A stretch of DNA of 64,000 nucleotides from Dokdonia pacifica (GTDB lineage: Bacteria > Bacteroidota > Bacteroidia > Flavobacteriales > Flavobacteriaceae), in NCBI RefSeq assembly GCF_900188275.1, contig NZ_FZNY01000006.1, forward strand, positions 248,001 to 312,000. Direction: 5' to 3'. The notes beneath the pieces were generated by a model, which worked only from the letters and a program-made list of their open reading frames with translations, was not told where the DNA came from and searched no databases. Positions 53,602-61,500 of this stretch are shown piece after piece (within the stretch, counting starts at the first letter, position 1; each line of letters starts with the position of its first letter). The translations under genes and the position numbers were made by a program.

Positions 53602-54509
53602 TTGATTAATTGCTTTAATGCTTTTTCTAAATCTGTATGTGAAAATGTATATCCATAATCGAGCAATCGTTTGGGTACTACATTTCGGCTTTTTAGTAGC
53701 AATTCAGTTTCCGTACGAATTAGAAATGCTCCAAACTCTAATATAGGCTTATTTGCAGGTATTCCAAAAGGTACCTTAAGTGTTTTACGTAATAAACTCA
53801 TTAATACTCTATTGGTAGATGGATGAGGAGATACTACATTTATGACACCTTGAATTTGATCATTTTGAATGCAAAAATCAATGATTTGAACAAAGTCTTC
53901 TTCGTGTATCCAACTGAATTTTTGATTGCCAGATCCTTGCTTTCCACCAAGACCTAATCGGGTCATGGTGACCATAGGTTGTAAAGCTCCTCCTTCTTTA
54001 CCTAATACAATAGCGGTGCGTAATGCAATCTTTCTTGTAGTAGGTGTATTGGTTTCAAAAAATGCTTTCTCCCAAGCTTTCGCCACTTCTACAGAAAAAC
54101 CACTCCCAATCTCTCCATGTTCTTCATCCATTTCTTTATCCAGTGAGTGCCTATAAATAGTCGCTGTAGAAGAGTTTAACCATATTTTGGGAGGATGCTT
54201 AGCCATTGCGATTGCTTCACCAAGAACTTTAGTGCTATCTACTCTAGAATTTAGAATGAGGTCTTTGTTTTTTTGATGATATCTACAATCTACAGACCGT
54301 CCTGTCATATTTATAAGAACAGTTGCATCCTCTAATTCAGAAGCCCAATTACCTATCGTTCTGGCATCCCATATCACCGTTTTATAGTTGGTAGAAGGCT
54401 GGGTGCGCTCTCGCGAAAGCAAAACAATTTCGTCAAAAGCGTCTTTGAAATAAGAAATGATAACCGATCCTAAAAAGCCAGTACCTCCAGCAATAATTAA
54501 TTTTCTCAT
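53598..54509 (-). CDS. TIGR01777 family epimerase (NAD-dependent, YfcH-like)
   Basis: A 303-aa extended-SDR-like protein with the N-terminal GGTGFLGSVI, WDARTIGNW, LINMTGRSVDCRYH, NSRVDSTKVLGEAI and the C-terminal DUF1731 end (RVMMSLLRKTLKVPFGIPAN-like, VVPKRLLDYGYTFSH). Substrate unknown in the family. An imperfect palindrome at 54405-54420 is read as LLSRERT. It lies between a small membrane protein (3-nt gap) and the SRPBCC gene. Confidence 0.9.
   Translation of the reverse strand: MRKLIIAGGTGFLGSVIISYFKDAFDEIVLLSRERTQPSTNYKTVIWDARTIGNWASELEDATVLINMTGRSVDCRYHQKNKDLILNSRVDSTKVLGEAIAMAKHPPKIWLNSSTATIYRHSLDKEMDEEHGEIGSGFSVEVAKAWEKAFFETNTPTTRKIALRTAIVLGKEGGALQPMVTMTRLGLGGKQGSGNQKFSWIHEEDFVQIIDFCIQNDQIQGVINVVSPHPSTNRVLMSLLRKTLKVPFGIPANKPILEFGAFLIRTETELLLKSRNVVPKRLLDYGYTFSHTDLEKALKQLIK
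54405..54420. repeat. Degenerate genome palindrome inside the TIGR01777 gene
   Basis: GCGCTCTCGCGAAAGC has one mismatch in the left arm; read as LSRER on the minus strand. Confidence 0.65.
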
Positions 54510-54512
54510 AGT

Positions 54513-54911
54513 TTACTGCGTTACGGTAGGCCCTTGAACCCGTTGAATAATAGTAGATTTTGATTTCTTACGACCTCTTAAAAATAAGAATAAATTTAGG
54601 AAGAGCATTACTCCTAAATAAATAGAAAAACCACCAATTTTAGTGCTTAATACCTCAATAAGTTCTTGATAAGTTTCATTAAAATGATAACTAGGGATTC
54701 TTAATATAGAAAGTCCAAAACCTAGGTTTAATAAATAGAACCCGACTTCAAAAAGCTTATTGGTAGAAAGTGCAATTTCTTCTCGGCCTTTAAAAATTTC
54801 TATCATAAAAATGCGACCATTCTTAAATAATGTTTTTGATACAAAAAAAGTAAGTAAAATAATAACTGGTAAGTAGATAAGATAACCGATAATGATTTTT
54901 GAAGTTTCCAT
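54513..54911 (-). CDS. Small membrane protein, 132 aa
   Basis: Three membrane helices (IIIGYLIYLPVIILLTFFVS, FEVGFYLLNLGFGLSIL, IGGFSIYLGVMLFLNLFLFL) and a basic tail (RGRKKSKS). The middle FYLLNLGFGLSIL resembles GYYLLNIGYAVYS in the next gene, so the two are probably diverged paralogues. Function unknown; 11 nt separate it from that gene. Confidence 0.78.
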   Translation of the reverse strand: METSKIIIGYLIYLPVIILLTFFVSKTLFKNGRIFMIEIFKGREEIALSTNKLFEVGFYLLNLGFGLSILRIPSYHFNETYQELIEVLSTKIGGFSIYLGVMLFLNLFLFLRGRKKSKSTIIQRVQGPTVTQ

Positions 54912-54922
54912 AGTAAATGTAT

Positions 54923-55276
54923 TTAAATGTGTTGTTTTTTTGATTTGAAAAAAAGTTGCAATACGATAATATTCATATAATGTAACACCGCAAGGGTAAG
55001 CACAATACTTCCCACATGTGATGCTATAGTATCTATCATGCTATAGGTATTTTGTATAGTTTTCCAAGTAGATATGCTATATACAGCATACCCTATGTTT
55101 AGTAAATAATACCCCGTTAATAGTATGTTGTTTATATACAAGCATAATTGTGTATTAGTAGGCATAAGATGTAAGACAAAGACATTTCCATTACGATAGC
55201 AGATAAGCCCTACTTTGTATATGATATATACCATGATACAACCATAAATAAGATATGAGAGGATGTTATAGTTCAT
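54923..55276 (-). CDS. Small membrane protein, 117 aa, paralogue of the neighbour
   Basis: Three helices (YNILSYLIYGCIMVYIIYKV, NILLTGYYLLNIGYAVYSIS, IVLTLAVLHYMNIIVLQLFF). It shares with the 132-aa neighbour the order helix, RNGxxF loop, TGYYLLNIGYAV helix and third helix with a basic tail. Its ATG overlaps the upstream stop by 4 bases. Function unknown. Confidence 0.78.
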   Translation of the reverse strand: MNYNILSYLIYGCIMVYIIYKVGLICYRNGNVFVLHLMPTNTQLCLYINNILLTGYYLLNIGYAVYSISTWKTIQNTYSMIDTIASHVGSIVLTLAVLHYMNIIVLQLFFKSKKQHI

Positions 55277-55608
55277 ATACTTATATGTTTATGCTGTTTG
55301 TAAGAGAGAAATAAGAAGTAAAAAGCTAATATTCCTGAATACCCTATTAATGTATTTAAAAATACATCAGAAGAGACAAAACAATAATATGGGACTAAAA
55401 GAGAAATTAAAATTCCATAAATAATAAAATAAGGCTTTAATGGTGTTGCTATTTTTTCCCAATTGAAAATATAGATGCCAAAACTAATGAGCTGAATAAC
55501 CCCTAAAACTGCCTGAAATAATCCACCTATAATCATTCCTATTATACTTAGATATAATATTGATGTAGTAATGATCCACCATTTATTTATTTGATATAGA
55601 TTTTTCAT
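55273..55608 (-). CDS. Small membrane protein, 111 aa
   Basis: Four predicted helices (WWIITTSILYLSIIGMIIGG, VLGVIQLISFGIYIF, PYFIIYGILISLLVPYYCFV, LIGYSGILAFYFLFLSY). No family recognised. It starts 6 nt after the methyltransferase stop and overlaps the next gene. Confidence 0.75.
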   Translation of the reverse strand: MKNLYQINKWWIITTSILYLSIIGMIIGGLFQAVLGVIQLISFGIYIFNWEKIATPLKPYFIIYGILISLLVPYYCFVSSDVFLNTLIGYSGILAFYFLFLSYKQHKHISI

Positions 55609-55614
55609 AGTATT

Positions 55615-56502
55615 TTATTTTTCTGCGGTGATGAGGTAATACCCAAAATCTTTCATATGAAGTCCAGAAGTCAACGCATAAAAAGAAGCTTTTAGATTAT
55701 CCCAACTTTGTTTTTTGATAGGTTCTCTTTTAAAAAGTTTCTTTATGAGAAATAAAGGAATGGCAAAAGGCACATGAAAAACAGAAGGTGCTACTCTAGG
55801 AGAGATGTCTTCTATCGTAATTTTGGAAAAACCTATGTTTTCTAAATCGCGTTTAACCTCATGGATCACTCCAAGACCTTCCAAACTCCATTTTTCACAA
55901 AGCTTTTTATAACTATACGAACTTCCGATGCATAATTTATTAGGGTCTTTTTTTATGAAAGCATCTGCAATTACTAAACGTTTTCCTGGTGTAAGTATAC
56001 GATGTGCTTCTTCTAGTGTTTTATAACTATGTCCTGTATGACAAAAACTTTCCATCGCAATAGCCCCATCAACACTATTTGAGGGTATAGACGTATTTCT
56101 AAAATCTTCTTTAACAATAACACCTGGATATTTTTTTAGTAGTTTGTTTCCTTCTGTTACTTGAAAATCAGATAGGGTAACACCTATCATAGAGGCTAAT
56201 GAATGTCTCTGTAAAAGATAGCGCATGGTTCCTCCCATACCACATCCTAAATCTGCTATAAACTGTTTTGAAGAAGAGAGGTTAAGTCTTTTTAAAACCT
56301 GAGAGTTCATCTCATTAAGCATGGTGTCACGTCTCAGAGGATTTGTTTTTCCAAATAAGAAATACCCAAAATGCATATTAAAATCCTGACTCCAAAAAGT
56401 GTAATCTTCTGTTGCTTCATCATAAAATGTTTTTATCTCTTTAGGTGTAGCATGTGTCTTTTTTTGATAAGTCTTTATGATATGTGAAAGTGGAATATTC
56501 AT
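55615..56502 (-). CDS. SAM-dependent class I methyltransferase
   Basis: I start at ATG 56502 (295 aa), because the longer frame from 56592 overlaps the preceding gene. SAM motif I is ADLGCGMGGTMRYLL, motif II region VIVKEDFRNTSIPSNSVDGA, and VIADAFI follows. The N-terminal HFGYFLFGKTNPLRRDTMLN resembles the sterol/tocopherol C-methyltransferase and cyclopropane-type groups, so a lipid or quinone-like substrate is likely. It lies among small membrane proteins. Confidence 0.85.
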   Translation of the reverse strand: MNIPLSHIIKTYQKKTHATPKEIKTFYDEATEDYTFWSQDFNMHFGYFLFGKTNPLRRDTMLNEMNSQVLKRLNLSSSKQFIADLGCGMGGTMRYLLQRHSLASMIGVTLSDFQVTEGNKLLKKYPGVIVKEDFRNTSIPSNSVDGAIAMESFCHTGHSYKTLEEAHRILTPGKRLVIADAFIKKDPNKLCIGSSYSYKKLCEKWSLEGLGVIHEVKRDLENIGFSKITIEDISPRVAPSVFHVPFAIPLFLIKKLFKREPIKKQSWDNLKASFYALTSGLHMKDFGYYLITAEK

Positions 56503-56513
56503 GGTGATAGTGT

Positions 56514-56948
56514 TTAAATGATTCCTGAAAGGTTGTGTATAAATAATACGGTATAGACTATTGCGAATAGAACAAACAAGGTATTCATGCAATAACTCCC
56601 TATTTTAAAGATGGGTTCTTGCGGAATTTCATACATAGGGTAATACGCGATTTGAGTACCTACTTTTCCTACCCAGTAAGCTCCAATTAACCCCGTGATT
56701 GCTATGGCTAAGGGCGTTTGATTTTTAAGATCCTCTGTGAGTAAAAGAGCGATCAGTCCAAAAGAAAAATTAAGCCCTTGAATATAACGTCCATACGTTT
56801 TTGCAATTTCTTGATTAAGTGGTTTTAATTGTTTTACATCCGTATACCAATCAAAAACACGGTGACGTATGTAGGGATAGATAAGCGCTGTAAATATTTG
56901 ACCACAACCTCCTACAACGATAAGCCAATTTGGAATTGAAAAATTCAT
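56514..56948 (-). CDS. Small membrane protein, 144 aa
   Basis: The ATG at 56948 overlaps the upstream stop in an ATGA, which fixes the start. Four helices (NWLIVVGGCGQIFTALIYPY, IQGLNFSFGLIALLL, TPLAIAITGLIGAYWVGKVG, YCMNTLFVLFAIVYTVLFIH). No family recognised; the G-Q-I-F / W-Y-T-D-V layout is conserved-looking but not diagnostic. Confidence 0.8.
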   Translation of the reverse strand: MNFSIPNWLIVVGGCGQIFTALIYPYIRHRVFDWYTDVKQLKPLNQEIAKTYGRYIQGLNFSFGLIALLLTEDLKNQTPLAIAITGLIGAYWVGKVGTQIAYYPMYEIPQEPIFKIGSYCMNTLFVLFAIVYTVLFIHNLSGII

Positions 56949-57268
56949 AACTTCTCTGGATTTATAGTGTATAACATAAAGGTGAAATAAAGCGATAATG
57001 GAATAGGTAAAAACATCCAGCTTTTTTCCCAAGGCAGATAACAACTTCCTAGAAATAATAATAAACCTCCTATATATAATTGAAAACGAGTGCTAAAAGG
57101 TTTGTACATGAAAAGGAACAAGCCTGTAATCCCTTGAAAAATCCCAAGAAAGAATGCAAATACAGCAGCGATCAACCAAAATCCATTTGATATTAACCCT
57201 AATAAACTTAAAAGGATACCGACTCCCATTAAAAAGTAGTTGATGTTTCTTGTTGTTCTCATAATCAA
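56945..57268 (-). CDS. Small membrane protein, 107 aa, first gene of the operon
   Basis: Three to four helices (INYFLMGVGILLSLLGLISN, GFWLIAAVFAFFLGIFQGIT, LFLFMYKP, PIPLSLYFTFMLYTINPEKL). It resembles DUF2892-type inner-membrane proteins in size and glycine-rich helices, without certainty. A candidate MarR operator lies 13 nt upstream. Confidence 0.78.
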   Translation of the reverse strand: MIMRTTRNINYFLMGVGILLSLLGLISNGFWLIAAVFAFFLGIFQGITGLFLFMYKPFSTRFQLYIGGLLLFLGSCYLPWEKSWMFLPIPLSLYFTFMLYTINPEKL

Positions 57269-57280
57269 AGTATTTTAAAG

Positions 57281-57298
57281 TTTCAGAAAATATTGAAA
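57281..57298. promoter_or_regulatory. Candidate GbsR/MarR operator of the membrane-protein operon
   Basis: TTTCA-N8-TGAAA (inside AAGTTTCA...TGAAACTT) is the same form as the site in front of the regulator at 57860-57877. It lies 13 nt upstream of the first operon ATG, with a TACTTTG-like -7 between them. Confidence 0.5.
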
Positions 57299-57328
57299 CT
57301 TATAATTAAAAAAATAGTTTAATACCTG

Positions 57329-57832
57329 TCAGCGCATTAATTTTAATATGGTTTTTGTGATCCAGTTTTCTTTTTGTTCTGTTATTTTTTCAAGCATATT
57401 ATCGGCTCTCGAAACAAAGTCATATAACTCTTCGGTCTTTGCTTTAAAATGAGATGCTTTTGTAGACTCTTCTCCATCTATAGCACTAATATCTTGTAGT
57501 ACTCTTAAGGTAGGTTTGATTTCTCTACGACTGCGCTCTCTAGCAATCTTACGTGCCAACTCATCTATGTTTCCTTCGGCAGAGAAGAACTCTTTTCGCT
57601 CTCCAGGTTTATACTCTTTAAATACAATCCCCCAATCCATAAGTGACCGCAAATTCATACTAGTGTTTCCTCTAGAAATATGAAGCTCCTCCATAATGTC
57701 CTCCATACTTAAAGGCTCAGGCGATATCATCAATAAGGCATGTATTTGTGCCATGGTTTTATTAATACCCCATTGTGAACCTAGTGCTCCCCAAGTTTGA
57801 ATAAATTTTGATTTTGCTTCTTCAAATTTCAT
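57329..57832 (-). CDS. GbsR/MarR-family transcriptional regulator
   Basis: A 167-aa regulator: winged helix with WGALGSQWGINKTMAQIHAL, MEDIMEELHISRGNTSMNLR and a GERKEFFSAEG wing; the C-terminal half is helical for dimerisation. The GbsR group regulates osmolyte or membrane-related genes in other bacteria. It lies 60 nt upstream of the membrane-protein operon in the same direction. Both its own promoter and the operon carry TTTCA-N8-TGAAA. Confidence 0.9.
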   Translation of the reverse strand: MKFEEAKSKFIQTWGALGSQWGINKTMAQIHALLMISPEPLSMEDIMEELHISRGNTSMNLRSLMDWGIVFKEYKPGERKEFFSAEGNIDELARKIARERSRREIKPTLRVLQDISAIDGEESTKASHFKAKTEELYDFVSRADNMLEKITEQKENWITKTILKLMR

Positions 57833-57836
57833 ATGT

Positions 57837-57867
57837 CAAAGATACTACTATTTTTGAACTTTCAAAA
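57837..57867 (-). promoter_or_regulatory. Promoter of the GbsR/MarR gene
   Basis: On the minus strand TTTTG (57867-57863) and TATCTTTG (57844-57837) are 18 nt apart, both consensus. The ATG is 4 nt downstream, so the transcript should be leaderless. Confidence 0.65.
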
Positions 57868-57877
57868 TATTTTGAAA
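57860..57877. promoter_or_regulatory. Perfect 18-bp palindrome over the regulator's -33 element
   Basis: TTTCAAAATATTTTGAAA is perfectly palindromic, covers the -33 TTTTG of the GbsR/MarR promoter, and matches the TTTCA-N8-TGAAA site at 57281-57298. Autoregulation is the simplest reading. Confidence 0.6.
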
Positions 57878-58056
57878 CATTTATAACTTTATTTCATTTT
57901 TAATGAAAGGAAAGAGTGCTGGATGTAATTTCGCCGAAAGGCAGAGAAATAGAAAATAGAAAAGAGAAAAAAGATATTTGAGATTTGATTTTTATAATTC
58001 GATACATATTACCTAAGTAATAGCTTTAAAAATGATCTATTCCTTATTTTTACCAT

Positions 58057-59289
58057 GTGAACGTATTAATCATTTCTAGTGTTTGGGTAGAACCACAATC
58101 ATCGGCAGCGGGAAGTCGGATGTTGCAATTAATAGGGTTGTTTCTTTCTAAGGATTGGAAGATCACCTATGCATCTACAGCATCTCCTAGCGAATATGCT
58201 ACAGATCTTACCAAAAAGGGAATTGATACAATTTCTATCGCTTTAAATGATGCTAGTTTTGATGTTTTTATAAAAGATAACTCACCAGATATAGTGCTTT
58301 TTGATAGGTTTATGGTCGAAGAGCAATTTGGATGGCGCGTTGCACAACAGTGTCCAGATGCCCTACGTATACTCGATACAGAAGATTTACATTGTTTACG
58401 TAAAGCACGACACCAAGCTGTAAAGGAAAATCGCATTTTTAATGAGAATGATCTTCTTTCTGATATCGCCAAACGAGAAATCGCAAGTATCTATAGATGT
58501 GATCTTACACTAATGATCTCTGAATATGAAATGGAGTTGCTTCAGGAGTTCTTTAAAGTTCCTAGAAAGCTTTTGCATTACCTGCCATTTGTGCTCTCGC
58601 CTGTATTAGGAGACTTTATTCCTTTTGAAGAAAGAGCTCATTTTATTGCTATTGGTAATTTTTTACATGCACCCAATTGGGATGCAACATTACAGCTTAA
58701 AAAGGTTATCTGGCCAGAAATTAGAAAAACCATTCCGGATGCGCAATTGCATGTGTATGGAGCGTATGCTTCAGAGAAAGTACTGCAATTACATAATCCC
58801 AAAGAGGGATTTTATGTAAAAAGAAGGGCTGAAGATGCTATAGAAGTTATTTCAAAAGCGAAAGTATTACTGGCTCCCTTACGTTTCGGGGCAGGTCTCA
58901 AAGGAAAATTTATAGATGCTATGCAATGTGGTACGCCAAGTGTGACCACTCAAATAGGGGCAGAGGCAATGCAAGGTGATTTTACATGGGGAGGTGCTAT
59001 TGAGGATGATGTATACGCTTTCGCGAAAGCGGCCACCGCCTTATACACTTATAAAAACCTGTGGAAAGTAGCGCAAGATCATGGGCGTATTCTTATCAAT
59101 AATCGTTTTCAACGTGTAGATTTTGAAGATGGTTTTTATGATGTCATCATGCAGTATAAAAACACATTGACAGCTCATAGACAAGCTAACTTCACAGGAC
59201 AAATGTTGTTACATCACACCTTACAAAGCACTAAGTATCTCTCTAAGTGGATTGAGGAGAAGAATAAAAAAGAGAATGTAAAAAAATAA
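58057..59289 (+). CDS. GT4-like glycosyltransferase
   Basis: A 410-aa GT-B enzyme starting at GTG 58057 (the ATG two bases earlier runs into TGA). N-terminal Rossmann half VLIISSVWVEPQSSAAGSRM; C-terminal half FIAIGNFLHAPNWDATLQLK and the nucleotide-sugar region LLAPLRFGAGLKGKFIDAMQ, GTPSVTTQIGAEA. It builds a surface or lipid-linked glycan. A palindrome copy near the C-terminus is read as DVYAFAKAATAL. The AraC-type gene follows after 11 nt. Confidence 0.87.
   Translation: MNVLIISSVWVEPQSSAAGSRMLQLIGLFLSKDWKITYASTASPSEYATDLTKKGIDTISIALNDASFDVFIKDNSPDIVLFDRFMVEEQFGWRVAQQCPDALRILDTEDLHCLRKARHQAVKENRIFNENDLLSDIAKREIASIYRCDLTLMISEYEMELLQEFFKVPRKLLHYLPFVLSPVLGDFIPFEERAHFIAIGNFLHAPNWDATLQLKKVIWPEIRKTIPDAQLHVYGAYASEKVLQLHNPKEGFYVKRRAEDAIEVISKAKVLLAPLRFGAGLKGKFIDAMQCGTPSVTTQIGAEAMQGDFTWGGAIEDDVYAFAKAATALYTYKNLWKVAQDHGRILINNRFQRVDFEDGFYDVIMQYKNTLTAHRQANFTGQMLLHHTLQSTKYLSKWIEEKNKKENVKK
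59014..59033. repeat. Genome palindrome inside the GT4-like gene
   Basis: TACGCTTTCGCGAAAGCGGC; the 16-bp core at 59016-59031 is perfect; encodes YAFAKA. Confidence 0.9.
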
Positions 59290-59300
59290 TACTACCAAGA

Positions 59301-60155
59301 ATGTTGCAATTTGATTTCTTAAAAAATAAGTATGGTAAAGAGTTGCTTATTGATTTAGGTCGGATAGAAAGATTGCATGGCTACATTCTAGAAGATACAC
59401 TTCATTATATAACTTTTTATGAAGTATTAGTTATCACAGATGGTAAAGGTACGTTTTCATTAGATGGAGAAATCAAAGAACTACGACGAGGAACGGTAAT
59501 AGTTGCTTTGCCTAATCAAGTACGTCAATGGAACGTTAAGGGAGCTGTAAAAGGATTTGCTTTTTTCTTTGAAGGAGAATTTTTAAATACACACTTTAAG
59601 GATAAATTTTTTTTAAACCGTTTTTCAATATTTGACTACGATCGGCCAAGAATTGGATATGATTTGGAAGAAGAGCACATACAAAAGTTACTGTGGTCTT
59701 TTGAAGAAGTCGAAAAAGAATTTCTTGAATTAGAAGGAGATAGTTCTCATATATTTCGTTCCTTATTATATTTTGTTATTAGTCAAATTGACCGATATTA
59801 TCGTAAAAATGTCGGACAACAAAATGAAGAAGCTCCTCTTCATATATATCAATTTAAAAAGCTGTTGGATAAGAACATTTATCAATGGCAAACTGTTCAA
59901 GAGTATGTTAGTGCAATGCAAATAAGTAAGGATCACTTAAATAATCTAATACAAGGTTATTTTAAACAAACCCCTTTACAGATTATTCATCGTAGAATAG
60001 AACTCATCGCCAAACGGGAAATTCAATATTCTGATAAGACAATGAGTGAAATATCTCACGAACTTAATTTTTCTGATGTTTCCAATTTTAATCGCTTTTT
60101 TAAGAAAAGAACAGGACTCACTCCTAAATCATTTAGAGTCAAAATGACCAGGTAA
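59301..60155 (+). CDS. AraC-family transcriptional regulator
   Basis: A 284-aa regulator with an N-terminal cupin-like sensor (ITFYEVLVITDGKGTFSLDG, RRGTVIVALPNQVRQW) and a C-terminal pair of helix-turn-helix motifs (WQTVQEYVSAMQISKDHLNN, MSEISHELNFSDVSNFNRFF, KKRTGLTPKSFR). Its position 11 nt after the glycosyltransferase is probably incidental; it may control the secreted protein downstream or a remote target. Confidence 0.9.
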   Translation: MLQFDFLKNKYGKELLIDLGRIERLHGYILEDTLHYITFYEVLVITDGKGTFSLDGEIKELRRGTVIVALPNQVRQWNVKGAVKGFAFFFEGEFLNTHFKDKFFLNRFSIFDYDRPRIGYDLEEEHIQKLLWSFEEVEKEFLELEGDSSHIFRSLLYFVISQIDRYYRKNVGQQNEEAPLHIYQFKKLLDKNIYQWQTVQEYVSAMQISKDHLNNLIQGYFKQTPLQIIHRRIELIAKREIQYSDKTMSEISHELNFSDVSNFNRFFKKRTGLTPKSFRVKMTR

Positions 60156-60322
60156 AAGTCTTTTTGACCTGTTTTGGGTTTGGTAAATGGTGCAATTTTG
60201 CGCTAAAGATTTATGCCATTGAAGAGTGTTAGATTCTTATTATTTATATGAACAAAATCCTATTATGCTATGGGTTTGAGTCAGTATGAGATAAATGGTA
60301 TTTCAGATTAATTATTAGAATA

Positions 60323-61405
60323 ATGAAAAAAATAAGTTTATTGGTAGTGATTGTCATAATAAATATGTCGACACTACTTGGACAAGAAAAAATGGATGAA
60401 ATTCCATTAAATGAGAACACTTTGATTTTTAGTAAAAGTACTCAGTATGCTTTTGAAACTATAGATGGTAAAAATACCTTAGTACTTAATGGAAGGGCTG
60501 AAGTTAAGAACGCTTTTTTTTCAAATGGTACAATTACAGTAGATGTTTTGGCAAATCAAAAAAGAAGTTTTGCAGGTATTACTTTTAGAAAACAAGATGA
60601 TACTTTTGAGGAAGTTTATATACGTATGCACAAATCTGGAGAACCAGATGCATTACAATATACTCCAGTATTTAATAATGAAAGTAATTGGCAATTGTAT
60701 CCAGAATATCAAACAGTAGCAATTACAAAGAATGAAGGCTGGAATACATTAAAAATACATGTTATGGATAATGTAGCTGAAATATTTGTTAATGGAAAAA
60801 GCATGCTAATCGTAGACGATTTAAAAACTGACCATAAAGCTGGTAGTATTGGTTTATTTGCTCTTTTTGAAAATCGTTTTGCTAACTTGAAATTTTCAGA
60901 AAATAAAAAGGTGATTAATGCTAAAAAACAAGATGATAAAACTATAGAAGGGTTAATCACAGAATGGCAATTATCAGATCCAAAACCTTATAATGAAGTA
61001 GATGACTTTGATAAATTATTGAATGTTGCTCATAAAAAAAATGTAAAAACAGAATCTAATGGTCTTTTACTTATTTCAAAATATGTTGTAAAACCCTCAA
61101 GAGGAATGTATGAAAGGAATAGTGAAGATTATGTTATTGTTGAGACATCAATAGATTCTAATTCGGAAATAATAAAGAGTTTTTCTTTTGATTATAGCGA
61201 TAAAATAATAGTATATCTAAATGGAGAATTATTATATATAGGTAACAACGGTTTCCGTTTTAAAAATATTCAGTATAAAGGACATTTAAAAATGGATACA
61301 AACCGTATTCCTTTAAAACTAAAGAAGGGTAAAAATTTATTACAATGCATAGTTGTAGAGAAAGCTAATGGTTGGGGCTTAATGGGACGTGTTACAGATT
61401 TATGA
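60323..61405 (+). CDS. Secreted protein with LamG/DUF1080-like fold
   Basis: A 360-aa exported protein (signal peptide MKKISLLVVIVIINMSTLLG). Residues about 25-200 look like a concanavalin/LamG-type beta-sandwich as in DUF1080 proteins (FAGITFRKQDDTFEEVYIRM, NTLKIHVMDNVAEIFVNGKS, GSIGLFALFENRFANLKFSE). The rest (ITEWQLSDPKPYNEVDDFDK, FSFDYSDKIIVYLNGELLYI, LKKGKNLLQCIVVEKANGWG) resembles a galactose-binding-like domain. No catalytic residues were recognised; carbohydrate binding is plausible. Confidence 0.78.
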   Translation: MKKISLLVVIVIINMSTLLGQEKMDEIPLNENTLIFSKSTQYAFETIDGKNTLVLNGRAEVKNAFFSNGTITVDVLANQKRSFAGITFRKQDDTFEEVYIRMHKSGEPDALQYTPVFNNESNWQLYPEYQTVAITKNEGWNTLKIHVMDNVAEIFVNGKSMLIVDDLKTDHKAGSIGLFALFENRFANLKFSENKKVINAKKQDDKTIEGLITEWQLSDPKPYNEVDDFDKLLNVAHKKNVKTESNGLLLISKYVVKPSRGMYERNSEDYVIVETSIDSNSEIIKSFSFDYSDKIIVYLNGELLYIGNNGFRFKNIQYKGHLKMDTNRIPLKLKKGKNLLQCIVVEKANGWGLMGRVTDL

Positions 61406-61458
61406 TTAACAAAAGAATCTTTAAACTGAAACCTCAGAATACTTTAATTAAAAAAATG

Positions 61459-61497
61459 CCATAAAAAAAGCGCAGTAGTACTGCGCTTTTTTTATGG
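61459..61497. terminator. Strong bidirectional terminator
   Basis: A near-perfect 39-nt inverted repeat with the GC-rich core GCGCAGTAGTACTGCGC and seven A/T on both sides, between the convergent secreted-protein and M3 peptidase genes. Confidence 0.92.
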
Positions 61498-61500
61498 TCA

